Assembly: GCA_020621965.1 (NCBI GenBank)
Contig: JAHRYV010000002.1
Coordinates: 1 to 64,000 of the forward strand
Direction: 5' to 3'
DNA: 64,000 nt
Origin: Curvibacter sp.
Lineage (GTDB): Bacteria; Pseudomonadota; Gammaproteobacteria; Burkholderiales; Burkholderiaceae_C
Shown here: in pieces, positions 54,040 through 63,100 of the stretch
Position numbering within the stretch: the first letter of the stretch is position 1
Layout: each line of letters starts with the position of its first letter
Notes under the pieces: model-generated
The model's input: only the letters and a program-made list of their open reading frames with translations
Database searches by the model: none
Told to the model about the DNA's origin: nothing
Made by a program: the position numbers and the translations under genes

Positions 54040-57000
54040 TTGAGCGCGCCAAGGATTACGACGACGCATATTCGAGAGTGGGCGAAGAGCCGCTCGGCAC
54101 AAGGCCTCCTGCCGATCCTTGTACGTCGCCTCATCCAAGCGACGTCCGTCACGAGCGCGTTGAGCGTTCCTGGCGGCGATGCGGTCGCTCTGTCGGGGCT
54201 CGATGGCGTGGTTCAGACCCGGCAGGGTTGCGCATGGGTTCCCGATGGCAACTCGGTTTGGGAGATGGGGTGTGACCAAAGCCCCAAGGGTAAGGCGGAC
54301 AGTGATTTCCAAAAGCGGGAGGCAGAAGCCAACACCGACGCGGTCTTCATCTTTGTGACTCCAAGGCTGTGGAAGAAGAAAGACGAGTGGGCGGAGGCTG
54401 CACGCGCACGAGGTCTGTGGAAAGACGTGCGGGCATTCGACGCGACTGACCTGGAGAACTGGCTAGAGTCAGCTGCAGGTGTCCACGTCTGGTTTGCCGA
54501 GCAACTGGGCATCGCCGGTCCCGGAATTGAGTCGCCGGAGCATGCCTGGCTTGCATGGAGTTCCCAGACGGTACCTGCGATTAGCGAAACCGCACTCTTG
54601 ACCGGTAGGGACGAAGCTGTGCGTAAGCTGAACGCTGCGATCGACGAAAAAAAGTCGATTGTCCGAATCCGTGCCGATTCGATCGAAGAGGCCATGGCGT
54701 TCGCCGCGCTTGTTCTCACCAGAAGCGCCCGAAACTGCTCCGCAGTTGTTACTGAGCCGACCGGCTGGCGTTTCGTGGATGCCCATGCGGGAATCAATGT
54801 CACTGTGGCGGCTTCGCGTGAGACCGGGGCTGCGCGCCCGCTACGCGATGGATTCACGCTGATTGTTCTGGCAAGCCAAACGTCACCGGGAGCGCATGAA
54901 TCGCAAGGGGAGACGGTCGTGCTTGATCGACCTACCCACAGGGACTTTGAGACCGCTTTGGTCCAAATGGGGCGCGATCCGTCCGACGCGGCGCGCCTGT
55001 CGCGCTCGACCGGCCGCTCCTGGTCGGTATACAGGCGCGTCCATGCCGCCAACCCGGCAATCAGCCATCCGCCTTGGCTCGACGATGCGGCCCTGCTGCA
55101 TACGCTGTCGACTCTGACACTGATGGGCCATTGGAACGGCGGGCGTTCCGGTGACACTGCCTGCGTGGCTGAGGTGGATGGTCGCAACTATGAAGACCTT
55201 GAGTATGACTTGCGTCGCCTAGCGAGGATGGACGACCCGCCCGTACTGCAGATCGGAACCGTATGGCACGCAAAGGCACCGCTTGAACTGGTGTACTTAG
55301 TGGGTCCGCGTCTGACGCAATCGCAACTCAGCCGCTTCTTTCGCGTTGCCATGGCAGTGCTGGCCGCACCAGATCCTGTGCTCGAACTCGATGAAGACAA
55401 GCGCTGGATGGCGGCGGTGTATGGGAAGGTTCGCGAACAGTCCGGCTTGGTGCTTGACGCGATGGCCGAGTCTATCGCTAAGTTGAGTGTCTACGCAGAA
55501 CGGAGCACTGATCCGCAGCGCGATCGCATCATTGAGAGTGTCGACGGGCTAGTGCGCACACTGTTGGATGGCGCCACTGGCGCAAGATGGCTCTCGCTTG
55601 CGGGGCTGCTACCTGAACTCGCCGAGGCCTCGCCCGATGCGTTTCTTGAAGCTGTAGAACGCAGCTTGGAGGATCCAGCGGCTCCCGTACGTCGCTTGAT
55701 CGAAGAGACAAACGGCAGTGACATCGGCAGTCGCGCGTGGCACACCGGTTTGCTCTGGGCTTTGGAAATGCTTGCCTGGGCGCCCAGCCGTCTTGCGAAC
55801 GTAGCGTTTGTTCTCTGCAAGCTAACGTCAACTCGCGTAAAGGGAAACTGGAGCAACACACCTGCCAATTCACTCAAATCGCTGTTCAGAACTTGGTGGC
55901 CGCAGACTGCCGCGTCTCAGGAGCAGCGACTGGCCGTGCTGGACCAGCTCCTGAAACGTTATCCCGATGCAGCTTGGAGACTCCTGGTTGACTTGTTATC
56001 GCGCGATGACATTGCCTCACTGAATGCGGTGCCGAAGTGGCGAGAGGACAACGCCGGTGTGACCGAACCAGTTCGAGAACGGGCGGTCGTGATTGCCTAT
56101 GGTCGCGCCCTAAAGCAGCGCGCGCTCGCCGCGGCGCTGCAGGCCCCGAAACGAGCTTCGGACCTGCTGGACTGCACTGTGTGGCTGGATCCAGCTGATG
56201 ATCCTGAACTCATTGAGTTGTTCGAAAAGGGAAAGGAGCTCCCGGACGCAGATCGTGCCGCCGTTCGAAGTCGGCTGCGGCGAATGCTGAGTTGGCACAA
56301 CTCGTTCGACACCAAGCCAGATTCTCCGACTCGTCGCCTTACTGATCTTCTGACGCCTTACTTTGATGCGCTTGCGCCATCGGATTTGGTCTTGCGGCAC
56401 TGCTGGGTATTTGAGTCTGGCTGGGTCGATCTGCCGGAAGGGCGGGAAGACCATGACTATGTGGATCGATTGCGTCAAGAGCGTCGCACTGCCGCCTGGA
56501 GCGAGATCCTTCCGGTCATGGGGCTGGAAGGTGCCTTGGCGCTTTTGAGTGCCGGAGCCGATCCGCGACTCGTTGGCTGGGAAGTGGCGCGAGCGAATCC
56601 GAGCTCGCAGGCACTAGCCGGATGGCTTGCTGCGCTTTACGTGCGTGGCGACAACCCCAGCGGCAACTATCTCATCTCGGGGGTACTCCATGGCTGCGTG
56701 GCGGGAGAACGTGAGGCCGTACTGCGTGCCATTCAGCCGCTGATGTCGTCCGTGCAACTAGGCAAGTTTCTGACGTTGGCGCCCATCTCTGGCAGTACGT
56801 GGGAGCTCGTCGATTCCTTGGGAGCCGAAGTGAGTGAAACGTACTGGGAAACGGTCCCACAGGCGTTCTTCGGAGATTCGGATCCCGATGGTGAGTTCAT
56901 GATCCACCAATTGGCCCAAAGGGGCCGAGCGCGAACCGCGCTCCAAGTGTTGGGCCACCGCAGGCGCCGCAACGACGCTGAACGTGCCGTTGCGCTGCTT

Positions 57001-57765
57001 GAGCGAATTGCCGCTGGCGAGGAGCCTGACGGACCGATTCCACGGAGTTGGGATGTTACTGATATCGCTAAACATGCGCGGGAGGCCGGCGTCGACCGTC
57101 GGCGCTTGGCGATGGTGGAACTGCAGTATCACGCTGCATTCGAACATGACCAGACGAGTGCCGTCGACCTCTACGAGGAGATGTTGAGCGATCCGGCGTT
57201 GTTCGTGGAAGTCGTGAAGACTGCTTATCCTCCTTCACCTGATGGTGAGTATGGACGCGGTGAGCGCACCGAACACGAAAAGGCGGCGTGGGAGCTTGCC
57301 TTCTCCGTCGCACGGGAGGGTAGCGGCGCACCCGGAATGCTCCCAGATGGGACTATCGACACCGCTGCTTTTGCCCGGTGGCTTGAAGAGGCGTCGCGGC
57401 TCGCCAATGAGCACCGTGTCTTGAAGGCCTTCGAGTCGACGATTGGCGCGTGGATCGCGGGCGTGCGTGTGGCCTTAGACTCGTGGCCGCCTGGCCCGAT
57501 CCGAGACGTTCTCGAAGAGGGAACTGACACTTTGCGCCATGGTTTCTCCTCGGGCGTCTTCAATGCACGGGGGATAACGTCGCGTGGTGTTTTCGACGGC
57601 GGGGGCCAGGAGCGCGAGCTCGCGGCACGCTACCGTAGTGATGCGACTAGTCTTCAAGTTTCACACCCCAAGGTTTCTCACATGCTGCTTTGCTTAGCGC
57701 GGGACTACGAGCGCTTTGGTCGCAGTGAGGATGATGAAGCGCAGCTCAGGAGGGAGAGCCCCTAG
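54040..57765 (+). CDS. Large orphan protein with N-terminal PD-(D/E)XK-like nuclease motifs (candidate defence gene)
   Basis: The protein has 1,241 residues with a TTG start preceded by GGGGGAAAG. Residues 1-140 look like a restriction-endonuclease fold: Asp55 (GLDGVV), Glu75 in WEMG, and the basic run KGKADSDFQKR (Lys83/Lys85/Lys92), then beta strand VFIFVTPRLW and VRAFDATDLENWLE. Residues 185-330 read like a degenerate STAND-type NTPase (GRDEAVRKLNA, a P-loop position holding RADSIEEAM without GK[ST], and LIVLASQ). About 900 helical residues follow, probably repeats. It has visibly lower GC and less codon bias than its neighbours, no partner gene, and lies by broken genes. These are hallmarks of an acquired single-gene anti-phage system. 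I cannot name the family. An Upx-like protein is one possibility. Confidence 0.8.
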   Translation: MSAPRITTTHIREWAKSRSAQGLLPILVRRLIQATSVTSALSVPGGDAVALSGLDGVVQTRQGCAWVPDGNSVWEMGCDQSPKGKADSDFQKREAEANTDAVFIFVTPRLWKKKDEWAEAARARGLWKDVRAFDATDLENWLESAAGVHVWFAEQLGIAGPGIESPEHAWLAWSSQTVPAISETALLTGRDEAVRKLNAAIDEKKSIVRIRADSIEEAMAFAALVLTRSARNCSAVVTEPTGWRFVDAHAGINVTVAASRETGAARPLRDGFTLIVLASQTSPGAHESQGETVVLDRPTHRDFETALVQMGRDPSDAARLSRSTGRSWSVYRRVHAANPAISHPPWLDDAALLHTLSTLTLMGHWNGGRSGDTACVAEVDGRNYEDLEYDLRRLARMDDPPVLQIGTVWHAKAPLELVYLVGPRLTQSQLSRFFRVAMAVLAAPDPVLELDEDKRWMAAVYGKVREQSGLVLDAMAESIAKLSVYAERSTDPQRDRIIESVDGLVRTLLDGATGARWLSLAGLLPELAEASPDAFLEAVERSLEDPAAPVRRLIEETNGSDIGSRAWHTGLLWALEMLAWAPSRLANVAFVLCKLTSTRVKGNWSNTPANSLKSLFRTWWPQTAASQEQRLAVLDQLLKRYPDAAWRLLVDLLSRDDIASLNAVPKWREDNAGVTEPVRERAVVIAYGRALKQRALAAALQAPKRASDLLDCTVWLDPADDPELIELFEKGKELPDADRAAVRSRLRRMLSWHNSFDTKPDSPTRRLTDLLTPYFDALAPSDLVLRHCWVFESGWVDLPEGREDHDYVDRLRQERRTAAWSEILPVMGLEGALALLSAGADPRLVGWEVARANPSSQALAGWLAALYVRGDNPSGNYLISGVLHGCVAGEREAVLRAIQPLMSSVQLGKFLTLAPISGSTWELVDSLGAEVSETYWETVPQAFFGDSDPDGEFMIHQLAQRGRARTALQVLGHRRRRNDAERAVALLERIAAGEEPDGPIPRSWDVTDIAKHAREAGVDRRRLAMVELQYHAAFEHDQTSAVDLYEEMLSDPALFVEVVKTAYPPSPDGEYGRGERTEHEKAAWELAFSVAREGSGAPGMLPDGTIDTAAFARWLEEASRLANEHRVLKAFESTIGAWIAGVRVALDSWPPGPIRDVLEEGTDTLRHGFSSGVFNARGITSRGVFDGGGQERELAARYRSDATSLQVSHPKVSHMLLCLARDYERFGRSEDDEAQLRRESP

Positions 57766-57819
57766 AAGGGGCGAGCCCGTGGCCGTGCGTGCCTGCACGA
57801 TGCCGCCGTCGGCGACGGC

Positions 57820-58074
57820 TCATCGTCGCAGGACTTGGCGCTGGCCGTCGCGCGCCAGCGCCCGTTCCCCCAGCGTGAACGCGCCTTCGATCACCAGTGC
57901 CAGCACGGCCACGGGAATCGCCCCGGCCAGCAAGGTGGCGTTGTCGTTCAGGGCCAGGCCCGTGACGATGCGTTCGCCGAAGCCGCCCGCGCCGATGAAG
58001 GCGGCCACCATGGCGGTGCCGACGTTGATGACCGCCGAGGTCTTGATGCCCGCCACGACGGTGGCGCGCGCCAT
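57820..58074 (-). pseudogene. 3' fragment of an ABC transporter permease (ProW/OpuC type)
   Basis: About 84 residues in frame: VVAGIKTSAVINVGTAMVAA, FIGAGGFGERIVTGLAL and AGAIPVAVLALVIEGAF. This is the C-terminal third of a glycine-betaine/osmoprotectant ABC permease, including the EAA-loop exit. The rest of the gene and its partners (ATPase, binding protein) are missing. It is truncated sharply near 58074. The neighbouring defence-like gene and broken pieces suggest repeated insertion and deletion at this spot. Confidence 0.75.
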
Positions 58075-58140
58075 CGATCAACAAGACGTCACGTCGCGCA
58101 CAGGTATATTGCGGTTCAAGCGTAAAACCAGGGAGGAAAC

Positions 58141-58702
58141 ATGGGCCAGCGTCACTCGCTCTTCGCCGCGCCAGCATTGCTGGGCACACTGTTGTGCCTG
58201 CCGCCGTCGATCACGGCTGCGCAGGCCGGGCAGGATCGGGTCATCGGCATTTGCCATCTCAGCGCAAACCCGTATGACCCCACCTCAGCCCAGAACTCTC
58301 TAAGTCCGCCGGTTGCCGTCAAAGGTTACTACTTCAACTATGAAAAAAAGAAAATCCAGGGCCCGGCGACCGTCAGAGTCTTGAAGATGCCCGAGCATGG
58401 AAAGCTGATTGACGGGGGGGGGAGGGAACTATGCTTATTTACCGGAGAAAGGTTTCCTCGGCAACGACCGCGCCACCCTGCTGGTTGAAATGGGCGGCAA
58501 GAAGATCCGAATGGAATACTTCTTCCGTGTGCTCGAAACTGTCGTCGCAAATGAAAGCGAAGATGACTACGACGAGTTCTGTCCCAAGAAAGTCAGGGTC
58601 TGGAAGATCTCCTCCCTCACGGATGCCAGCGGCAAAGACGTCGTCGCCGCGGTAGCTGACGCCACCGCACACCCAGGTGAATCAAACACAGCGCACCTTT
58701 AG
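58141..58702 (+). pseudogene. Exported protein with cadherin/Ig-like stretch, frameshifted in a G9 tract
   Basis: The start at 58141 begins a signal peptide (MGQRHSLFAAPALLGTLLCL). The first frame runs to the G9 tract at 58414-58422. Downstream the protein-like frame is one base off (GNYAYLPEKGFLGNDRATLLVEMGGKKIRMEYFFRVLE), ending at 58702. Removing one G gives an uninterrupted protein of about 186 residues. The NYAYLPEKGFLGNDRATLL motif is typical of bacterial cadherin-like/Ig beta domains. The break could be a sequencing error, a mutation, or a slipped-strand on/off switch. Confidence 0.7.
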
Positions 58703-58724
58703 CCGCCGCCAAGGAAGAAGACCC

Positions 58725-58772
58725 ATGAAGGCACTTACGTTGCGCCTCGCGCTGGTCTTAAAAAATAGCTGA
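58725..58772 (+). pseudogene. 5' fragment of a gene: signal peptide only
   Basis: ATG preceded by AAGGAAGA, then MKALTLRLALVLKNS and a stop. This is a normal ribosome site and the start of a signal peptide that breaks off after about 12 residues. It follows the frameshifted gene by 22 bases. It looks like the head of a second exported-protein gene cut at a rearrangement joint near 58762. Confidence 0.5.
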
Positions 58773-58847
58773 GGCTCACGCGCTGAGCGTCCGCGTTTGC
58801 AGACCCGCTACTTCCGCTTTGGGTAGACAAGAGCCCCTCAAAACGGA

Positions 58848-58984
58848 AACGGGGCCTTCCGGCCCCGTCCTCCCTGACGCTCCCGCTTCGACTCACTCGT
58901 AGTCAAAATCCTCGCGGTAGTCATCGGTATTGATCCCCTCAGCACGCAGCGGCTCCACCAGGCGGTAGCGGGTGACCGTGGCGG
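58848..58984. repeat. Direct repeat copy 1: gene 3' end plus terminator
   Basis: It matches 63368-63504 over 137 bases without gaps and with about ten mismatches by eye. On the minus strand it encodes the tail VTRYRLVEPLRAEGINTDDYREDFDYE, its stop (58893-58895), and a GC hairpin (58850-58867) followed by a T-rich tract, which is a terminator. Upstream of the tail the frame falls into unrelated sequence and stops after about 17 codons. It marks the left border of the globin/BTAD cassette. Confidence 0.85.
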
Positions 58985-59007
58985 CCCGGTGCCGCGTGGG
59001 GGCGGCA

Positions 59008-59379
59008 TCAGACGCGCACGACCTCCGGCTTCAGGGACCAGAGGATGCCCAGCACCTCGTTGCGGGTGGGGGCTTCCACCTGGCAGGTCTCCAGCGCCGC
59101 CATCGCGTCGTCGAGCACGGCGATGAACTCCTGCTCGCTGATGTTCATGCCCCGGTGCGTGGCCAGCATGTCCTTGCCGCTGTAGGTCTCGGGGCCGCCG
59201 GAGCCGGCGCAGAAGAATTCGACCACGCGGCGTTCGACTTGCTCCAGGTTCTTGCTGGTCTCGTACCTGGCCTTGACCAGCGGGTTGGCCAGGTGGTTTT
59301 TCACCAGTTCGCGGGTGATGCGGGTGATGCCTTCACGGCCGCCGAGACGCTGATAAAGGGTGGGGGTGCTGGTGTTCAT
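59008..59379 (-). CDS. Truncated haemoglobin (group 1-like)
   Basis: The protein has 123 residues with a start after AGGAG. LYQRLGGREGITRITRELV is the N-terminal helix A/B signature of trHb. The proximal His75 is in KDMLATHRGMNISEQEFIAVL. The glycine motif near the E helix and the GKDM before F are typical of group 1. It binds O2 or NO and may detoxify NO. It is the third gene of a minus-strand operon with a second globin and a small protein. Confidence 0.9.
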   Translation of the reverse strand: MNTSTPTLYQRLGGREGITRITRELVKNHLANPLVKARYETSKNLEQVERRVVEFFCAGSGGPETYSGKDMLATHRGMNISEQEFIAVLDDAMAALETCQVEAPTRNEVLGILWSLKPEVVRV

Positions 59380-59413
59380 GATGAGATCTCCTTGGGTGTA
59401 TTGGGGGGCGGCG

Positions 59414-59824
59414 TCATGAGCAGACGAGCCGCCATGAAGGCAAGGCCGCCGCTGGCGCCCGCGCGGGCGCGGCCCGGAAGCCCTGGTTGGCGTGGCGCAG
59501 CAGCTGCACCACGGCATCGACTTCGCCGGGGCGGTAGCCGTGCTCGCGCAGCGTGACGATGACGTCGTCGACCACCGCGGCAAACTCCTGGGCGTCGAAG
59601 CGCATGCCCACGTGCGCCAGCTCGGGCGTCTCCAGGCCGGCCAGCTCGGCCAGCGGCGGCGCGGACTGGAAGAGCGCCAGGCTGAGGGCCTTCAGTTGGG
59701 GCAGGTCCTGGCCGCGGAAACGCGGCGCCAGGGCCGGGTTGGCCGCATGCCGGTCCACCAGCTCATCGACCACGGCGCCCAGGCGCGGCAGGCCGCCGAG
59801 CTGCTGGTGCAGGGGCTGCGTCAT
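59414..59824 (-). CDS. Second, divergent truncated haemoglobin
   Basis: The protein has 136 residues. HQQLGGLPRLGAVVDELVDRH, an F-helix His71 in ELAHVGMRFDAQEFAAVVDDV, and a last helix YRPGEVDAVVQLLRHANQG fit the 2/2 globin pattern, although the family match is weaker than for the 59008 gene. Its ATG overlaps the stop of the upstream 66-codon ORF (ATGA) and it precedes the other globin by 34 bases. The two are not close paralogues. A haem cofactor is inferred from the His alone. Confidence 0.78.
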   Translation of the reverse strand: MTQPLHQQLGGLPRLGAVVDELVDRHAANPALAPRFRGQDLPQLKALSLALFQSAPPLAELAGLETPELAHVGMRFDAQEFAAVVDDVIVTLREHGYRPGEVDAVVQLLRHANQGFRAAPARAPAAALPSWRLVCS

Positions 59825-60021
59825 GGCCGTGCGGCCTGCAGCTGGCGCAGCCAGGACAGATATTCCAGCGCGCCCGGGTCGCTGTCCGGCGCCTGGGTTT
59901 GCGGGCGCGGCCCGGCGGGGGCGCCGGCGCGCGGGGCGGGCGCCGGGTTCGGCGCGAGGGGCTGGGGCGCAAGGGCCGCGGTGCTGGCGGCGGTCGGGGT
60001 CGTGGACGACGAATGGTTCAT
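59821..60021 (-). CDS. Small Pro/Ala-rich protein, first gene of the globin operon
   Basis: The protein has 66 residues with a strong ribosome site (AGGAG). Residues 1-45 are low-complexity Pro/Ala/Thr. The end PGALEYLSWLRQLQAARP is a short amphipathic helix. It overlaps the next globin by ATGA, which argues that it is real and coupled. No homologue is recognised. It might be a binding partner or just a leader peptide. Confidence 0.65.
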   Translation of the reverse strand: MNHSSSTTPTAASTAALAPQPLAPNPAPAPRAGAPAGPRPQTQAPDSDPGALEYLSWLRQLQAARP

Positions 60022-60153
60022 GGCGTACTCCTGCGGGGTTGGACCGGTCGGTATTGACCGGGTGAGCGGGAGCATCCACCTGCGGTGTTCCTCAAGCGTT
60101 CCTGGCCCGGGCGGTACTTGCGGGTCTCTGACGATGGCCGCACACTGCGAGCC

Positions 60154-63100
60154 ATGGACGCAGCCCCTCCCGCCGTGCCGGCCGACGGCCCCCAGGGCCT
60201 CCAGCTCACGCTGCTGGGGCGCTTCGCCGTGGCGGTGGCGGGCGTGGAGATAACCGCCGAGGCGTGGCCCAGCCTGCGGGCCACTCATCTGGTGCAGCTC
60301 CTGAGCCTGCAGCCGCGCCACCGCATGCGGCGTGAGGTGCTGATCGACGCGCTGTGGCCGCAGCTGGCGCCCGAGGCCGGCGCCGCCAATCTGCGCAAGG
60401 CGCTGCATCACGCCCGCCAGGCCCTGGGCCGGCACGATGGCGTCACCGTGCAGGCCGGCGAGCTGGTGTTGTGGCCGGAGCGCCCGCTGCAGGTGGATGC
60501 CCAGGTCTTCGAGGAGCGCGCCCAGGCCGTCTTGCGCCAGCGCACCGCGGCCGCCTGTGCCGAGGTGGCGGCCGGCTACGCCGGTGACCTGCTGCCCGGG
60601 GCACGCTACGAGGCCTGGACCGAACCGGCCCGCGAGCGCCTGCGTGCCTGCCATCTGGAGCTGCTGCGTGTCAGTGGCCAGTGGGAGCGCGTCGCCCGGA
60701 TGGAGCCCACCGACGAGCCGGCGCATCGCGCGCTGATGCGGGGCGAACTCCAGGCCGGCAACCGGGCGGCGGCCTTGCGCTGGTATGCCCAGCTGCGGGA
60801 GGCGCTGCAGGACACGCTGGGGGTGGCGCCGGACGCCGACACCCAGGCGCTGTACGAGGAATGTGTGGCGGGCCTGCAGGCGGTGGGGCCGGCCTTCGTG
60901 GGGCGTGCGCTGGAGCTGGCCCAGATCACGGCCTGGCTGGCGCTGGCGCCCGCGGCGCGGCCGGGCGGCATCGTGCTGCGCGGGCCGGCCGGCATTGGCA
61001 AGAGTGCGCTGTGCCGGGAGGTCGGCGCGCGCTCGCGTGCCGCCGGCTGGACCGTGCTGCGCGTGGACGCGGCGCAGACCGGCCGCGCCTATGCGGTGAT
61101 TGCCGCCATCGTGGAGCAACTGATTCTGGAGGACCGCGCGGTGCTCGACCGGGTCGGGGCCTCGGTGCGGGCGGTGCTGGCCCAGATCAGCCCGCTCGCG
61201 GCGCCGGCGAACCCGCCGCTCGGGCCGCTGGGCCGGCACCAGGTGGTGGGCGCGGCGCGGCAGATCCTGCAGGCGTCGGCGCAGGGCCGCCAGGTGCTGC
61301 TGCAGGTCGACGACGCGCACCTGATCGACGATGCCGACGTAGACGTGCTGCTGCAGCTGGCCGTGGCGGGGGCACCGGTCTGCCTGCTGCTGGCCACGCG
61401 CGCCATGCCGCCCACGGCGGCCCTGGCGCGCGGGATCACGCGACTCTTGCGCGCCAGCGTCCTGCAGCTGATCGAGCTGGCGCCGCTGGCCGAGGACGAG
61501 AGCCGCCGTCTGGTGGCGCGTGCCGTCCCGGGCGAGCTGCCCGAGGAACTGCTGGCCCGGCTGGTGCGCTCGGCGCAAGGCAATCCCTTTGCGATCGTCG
61601 AGCTGGCGCGCTGCGTGGCGGCGGGGGACCGGGAGCGGCTGCCGGCCAGTGCGGCGGAGGCGATCACCGAACGCCTGTGCGACGTGCCGGACGAGGCCCT
61701 GACGCTGCTGCGCTGGCTCGCCCTGTGCGGTGACGAGTTTGACGTCGGCACGGTCGAGGCGATCGCGCTGCCGGCCCAGACCCCGACCCTGGCCGCGCTG
61801 GCGGCCGGCGTGCTGGTGCTCGCGGGGGGGCGCTACCGTTTCCGCCACGAGCTGGTGCGGCAGGCCCTGGTGGACCAGGTACCACCGCACCGGCGGCTGA
61901 AGATGCACCGGCAGATTGCCGCCCAGCTTGCGGAAGCGCAGGCGCGGCCCGCGCTGATCGCCCGCCACTGGCTGGCCGGCGGCAACCAGCGCGATGCCAT
62001 GCCCTGGTTGCTGGCGGCGGCGCGCGAGGCCTTGCGCCTGGCCGCGTTCAGTGACACCTTGCGCCATCTGGAGCCGCTGCTCGCCTTCGAGCCCGACCAT
62101 GCCGAGGCGCTGCGCCTGCGGGCGGAGGCGCTCGACGCCATGGGGGACCCGGCGGCGCTGGCGGCCTATCGGCTGGCGGCCGAAGCCGCGGACGAGCCGG
62201 CCAGCCACGACCTGCGGGCCAAGGCGGCCCTGGCGCAGGTCAAGCTGGGCGATCCCAAGGGGGCGCTGCTGGCCTTGGAGGGCTTGCGCCCCACGTCCAT
62301 CGAAGGCCGGCTGTGCGAGGCCCTGGCCTACAGCGGCGCCGCGGCGCTGGGGGTGGCCGATCCGGCCATGGGCACCGCCAAGGCCGCCGTGGCGCGGCGC
62401 CTGGCGCTGGAGTCCGGGGACACCACCTCGCTGGTGATCGCTTCCTGGGCGCAGGCGGCGGCCGCCCATGCGCGGGGCGAGCTGCATCGCAGCGTCTGGG
62501 CGGACCTGCAGGAGACCAGCCATGTGCCGCACCTCGCGCTGCGGGTGTTCGACGGCCATCTGTGCATCACCCAGCGCTTTCTCTATGGCGCCAAGCCCTA
62601 CGCGGACGTCATTGCCTTCGCCGAGCAGCTGGCGCAGGAGGCACGCCGGCTGGGCGCGGCGCGCGGCCATGCCTTCGGGGTCACCCTGCGGGGCGAGGCC
62701 GAGTGGCTGGCCGGTGATCTTGCGGCGGCGCGGCTGCACTTGCGCGAGGGCGCCCGCCTGCACCGCGCCATCGGCGGCCCGGTGGGCGAGGCGCTGTCAC
62801 TCCAGCGACTGGCCGAGGTCGCCCTGCACGAAGGCCGGCGCGACGAGGCGCGGGCCCTGATCGACGAGGCGCTGGACGTGGCGCGCCAGACCGATATCGG
62901 CTTTCACCTGCTGGACCGCATCTACGGCACGCGCATCAACCTGCATAGGGACGATCCGCAGGGGGCGCTGCACGTCATGGCCGACGCCAGCGAGTCGGTG
63001 CGCGGGCCGCTGGAGACCTGCCCGGGCTGCCGGATCACCTTCGCCGTCCCGGCGGCCATTGCGGCTGCGCGTGCCGGCGAACTGGAGCTGGCCGACCGGC

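Noticed and set aside
60022-60153. FNR-like or operator-like motif (TTGACCGGGTGAG, ACCGGTC/GACCGGGT) in the globin/BTAD divergent region
   Set aside because: Matches to an anaerobox are too few, and the palindrome is imperfect; noted only as a region to test.
59821-62763. A 980-codon minus-strand frame over the BTAD gene
   Set aside because: Only its last 66 codons have a ribosome site and coupling to the globins; the rest is Arg/Gln-rich shadow of the BTAD gene.
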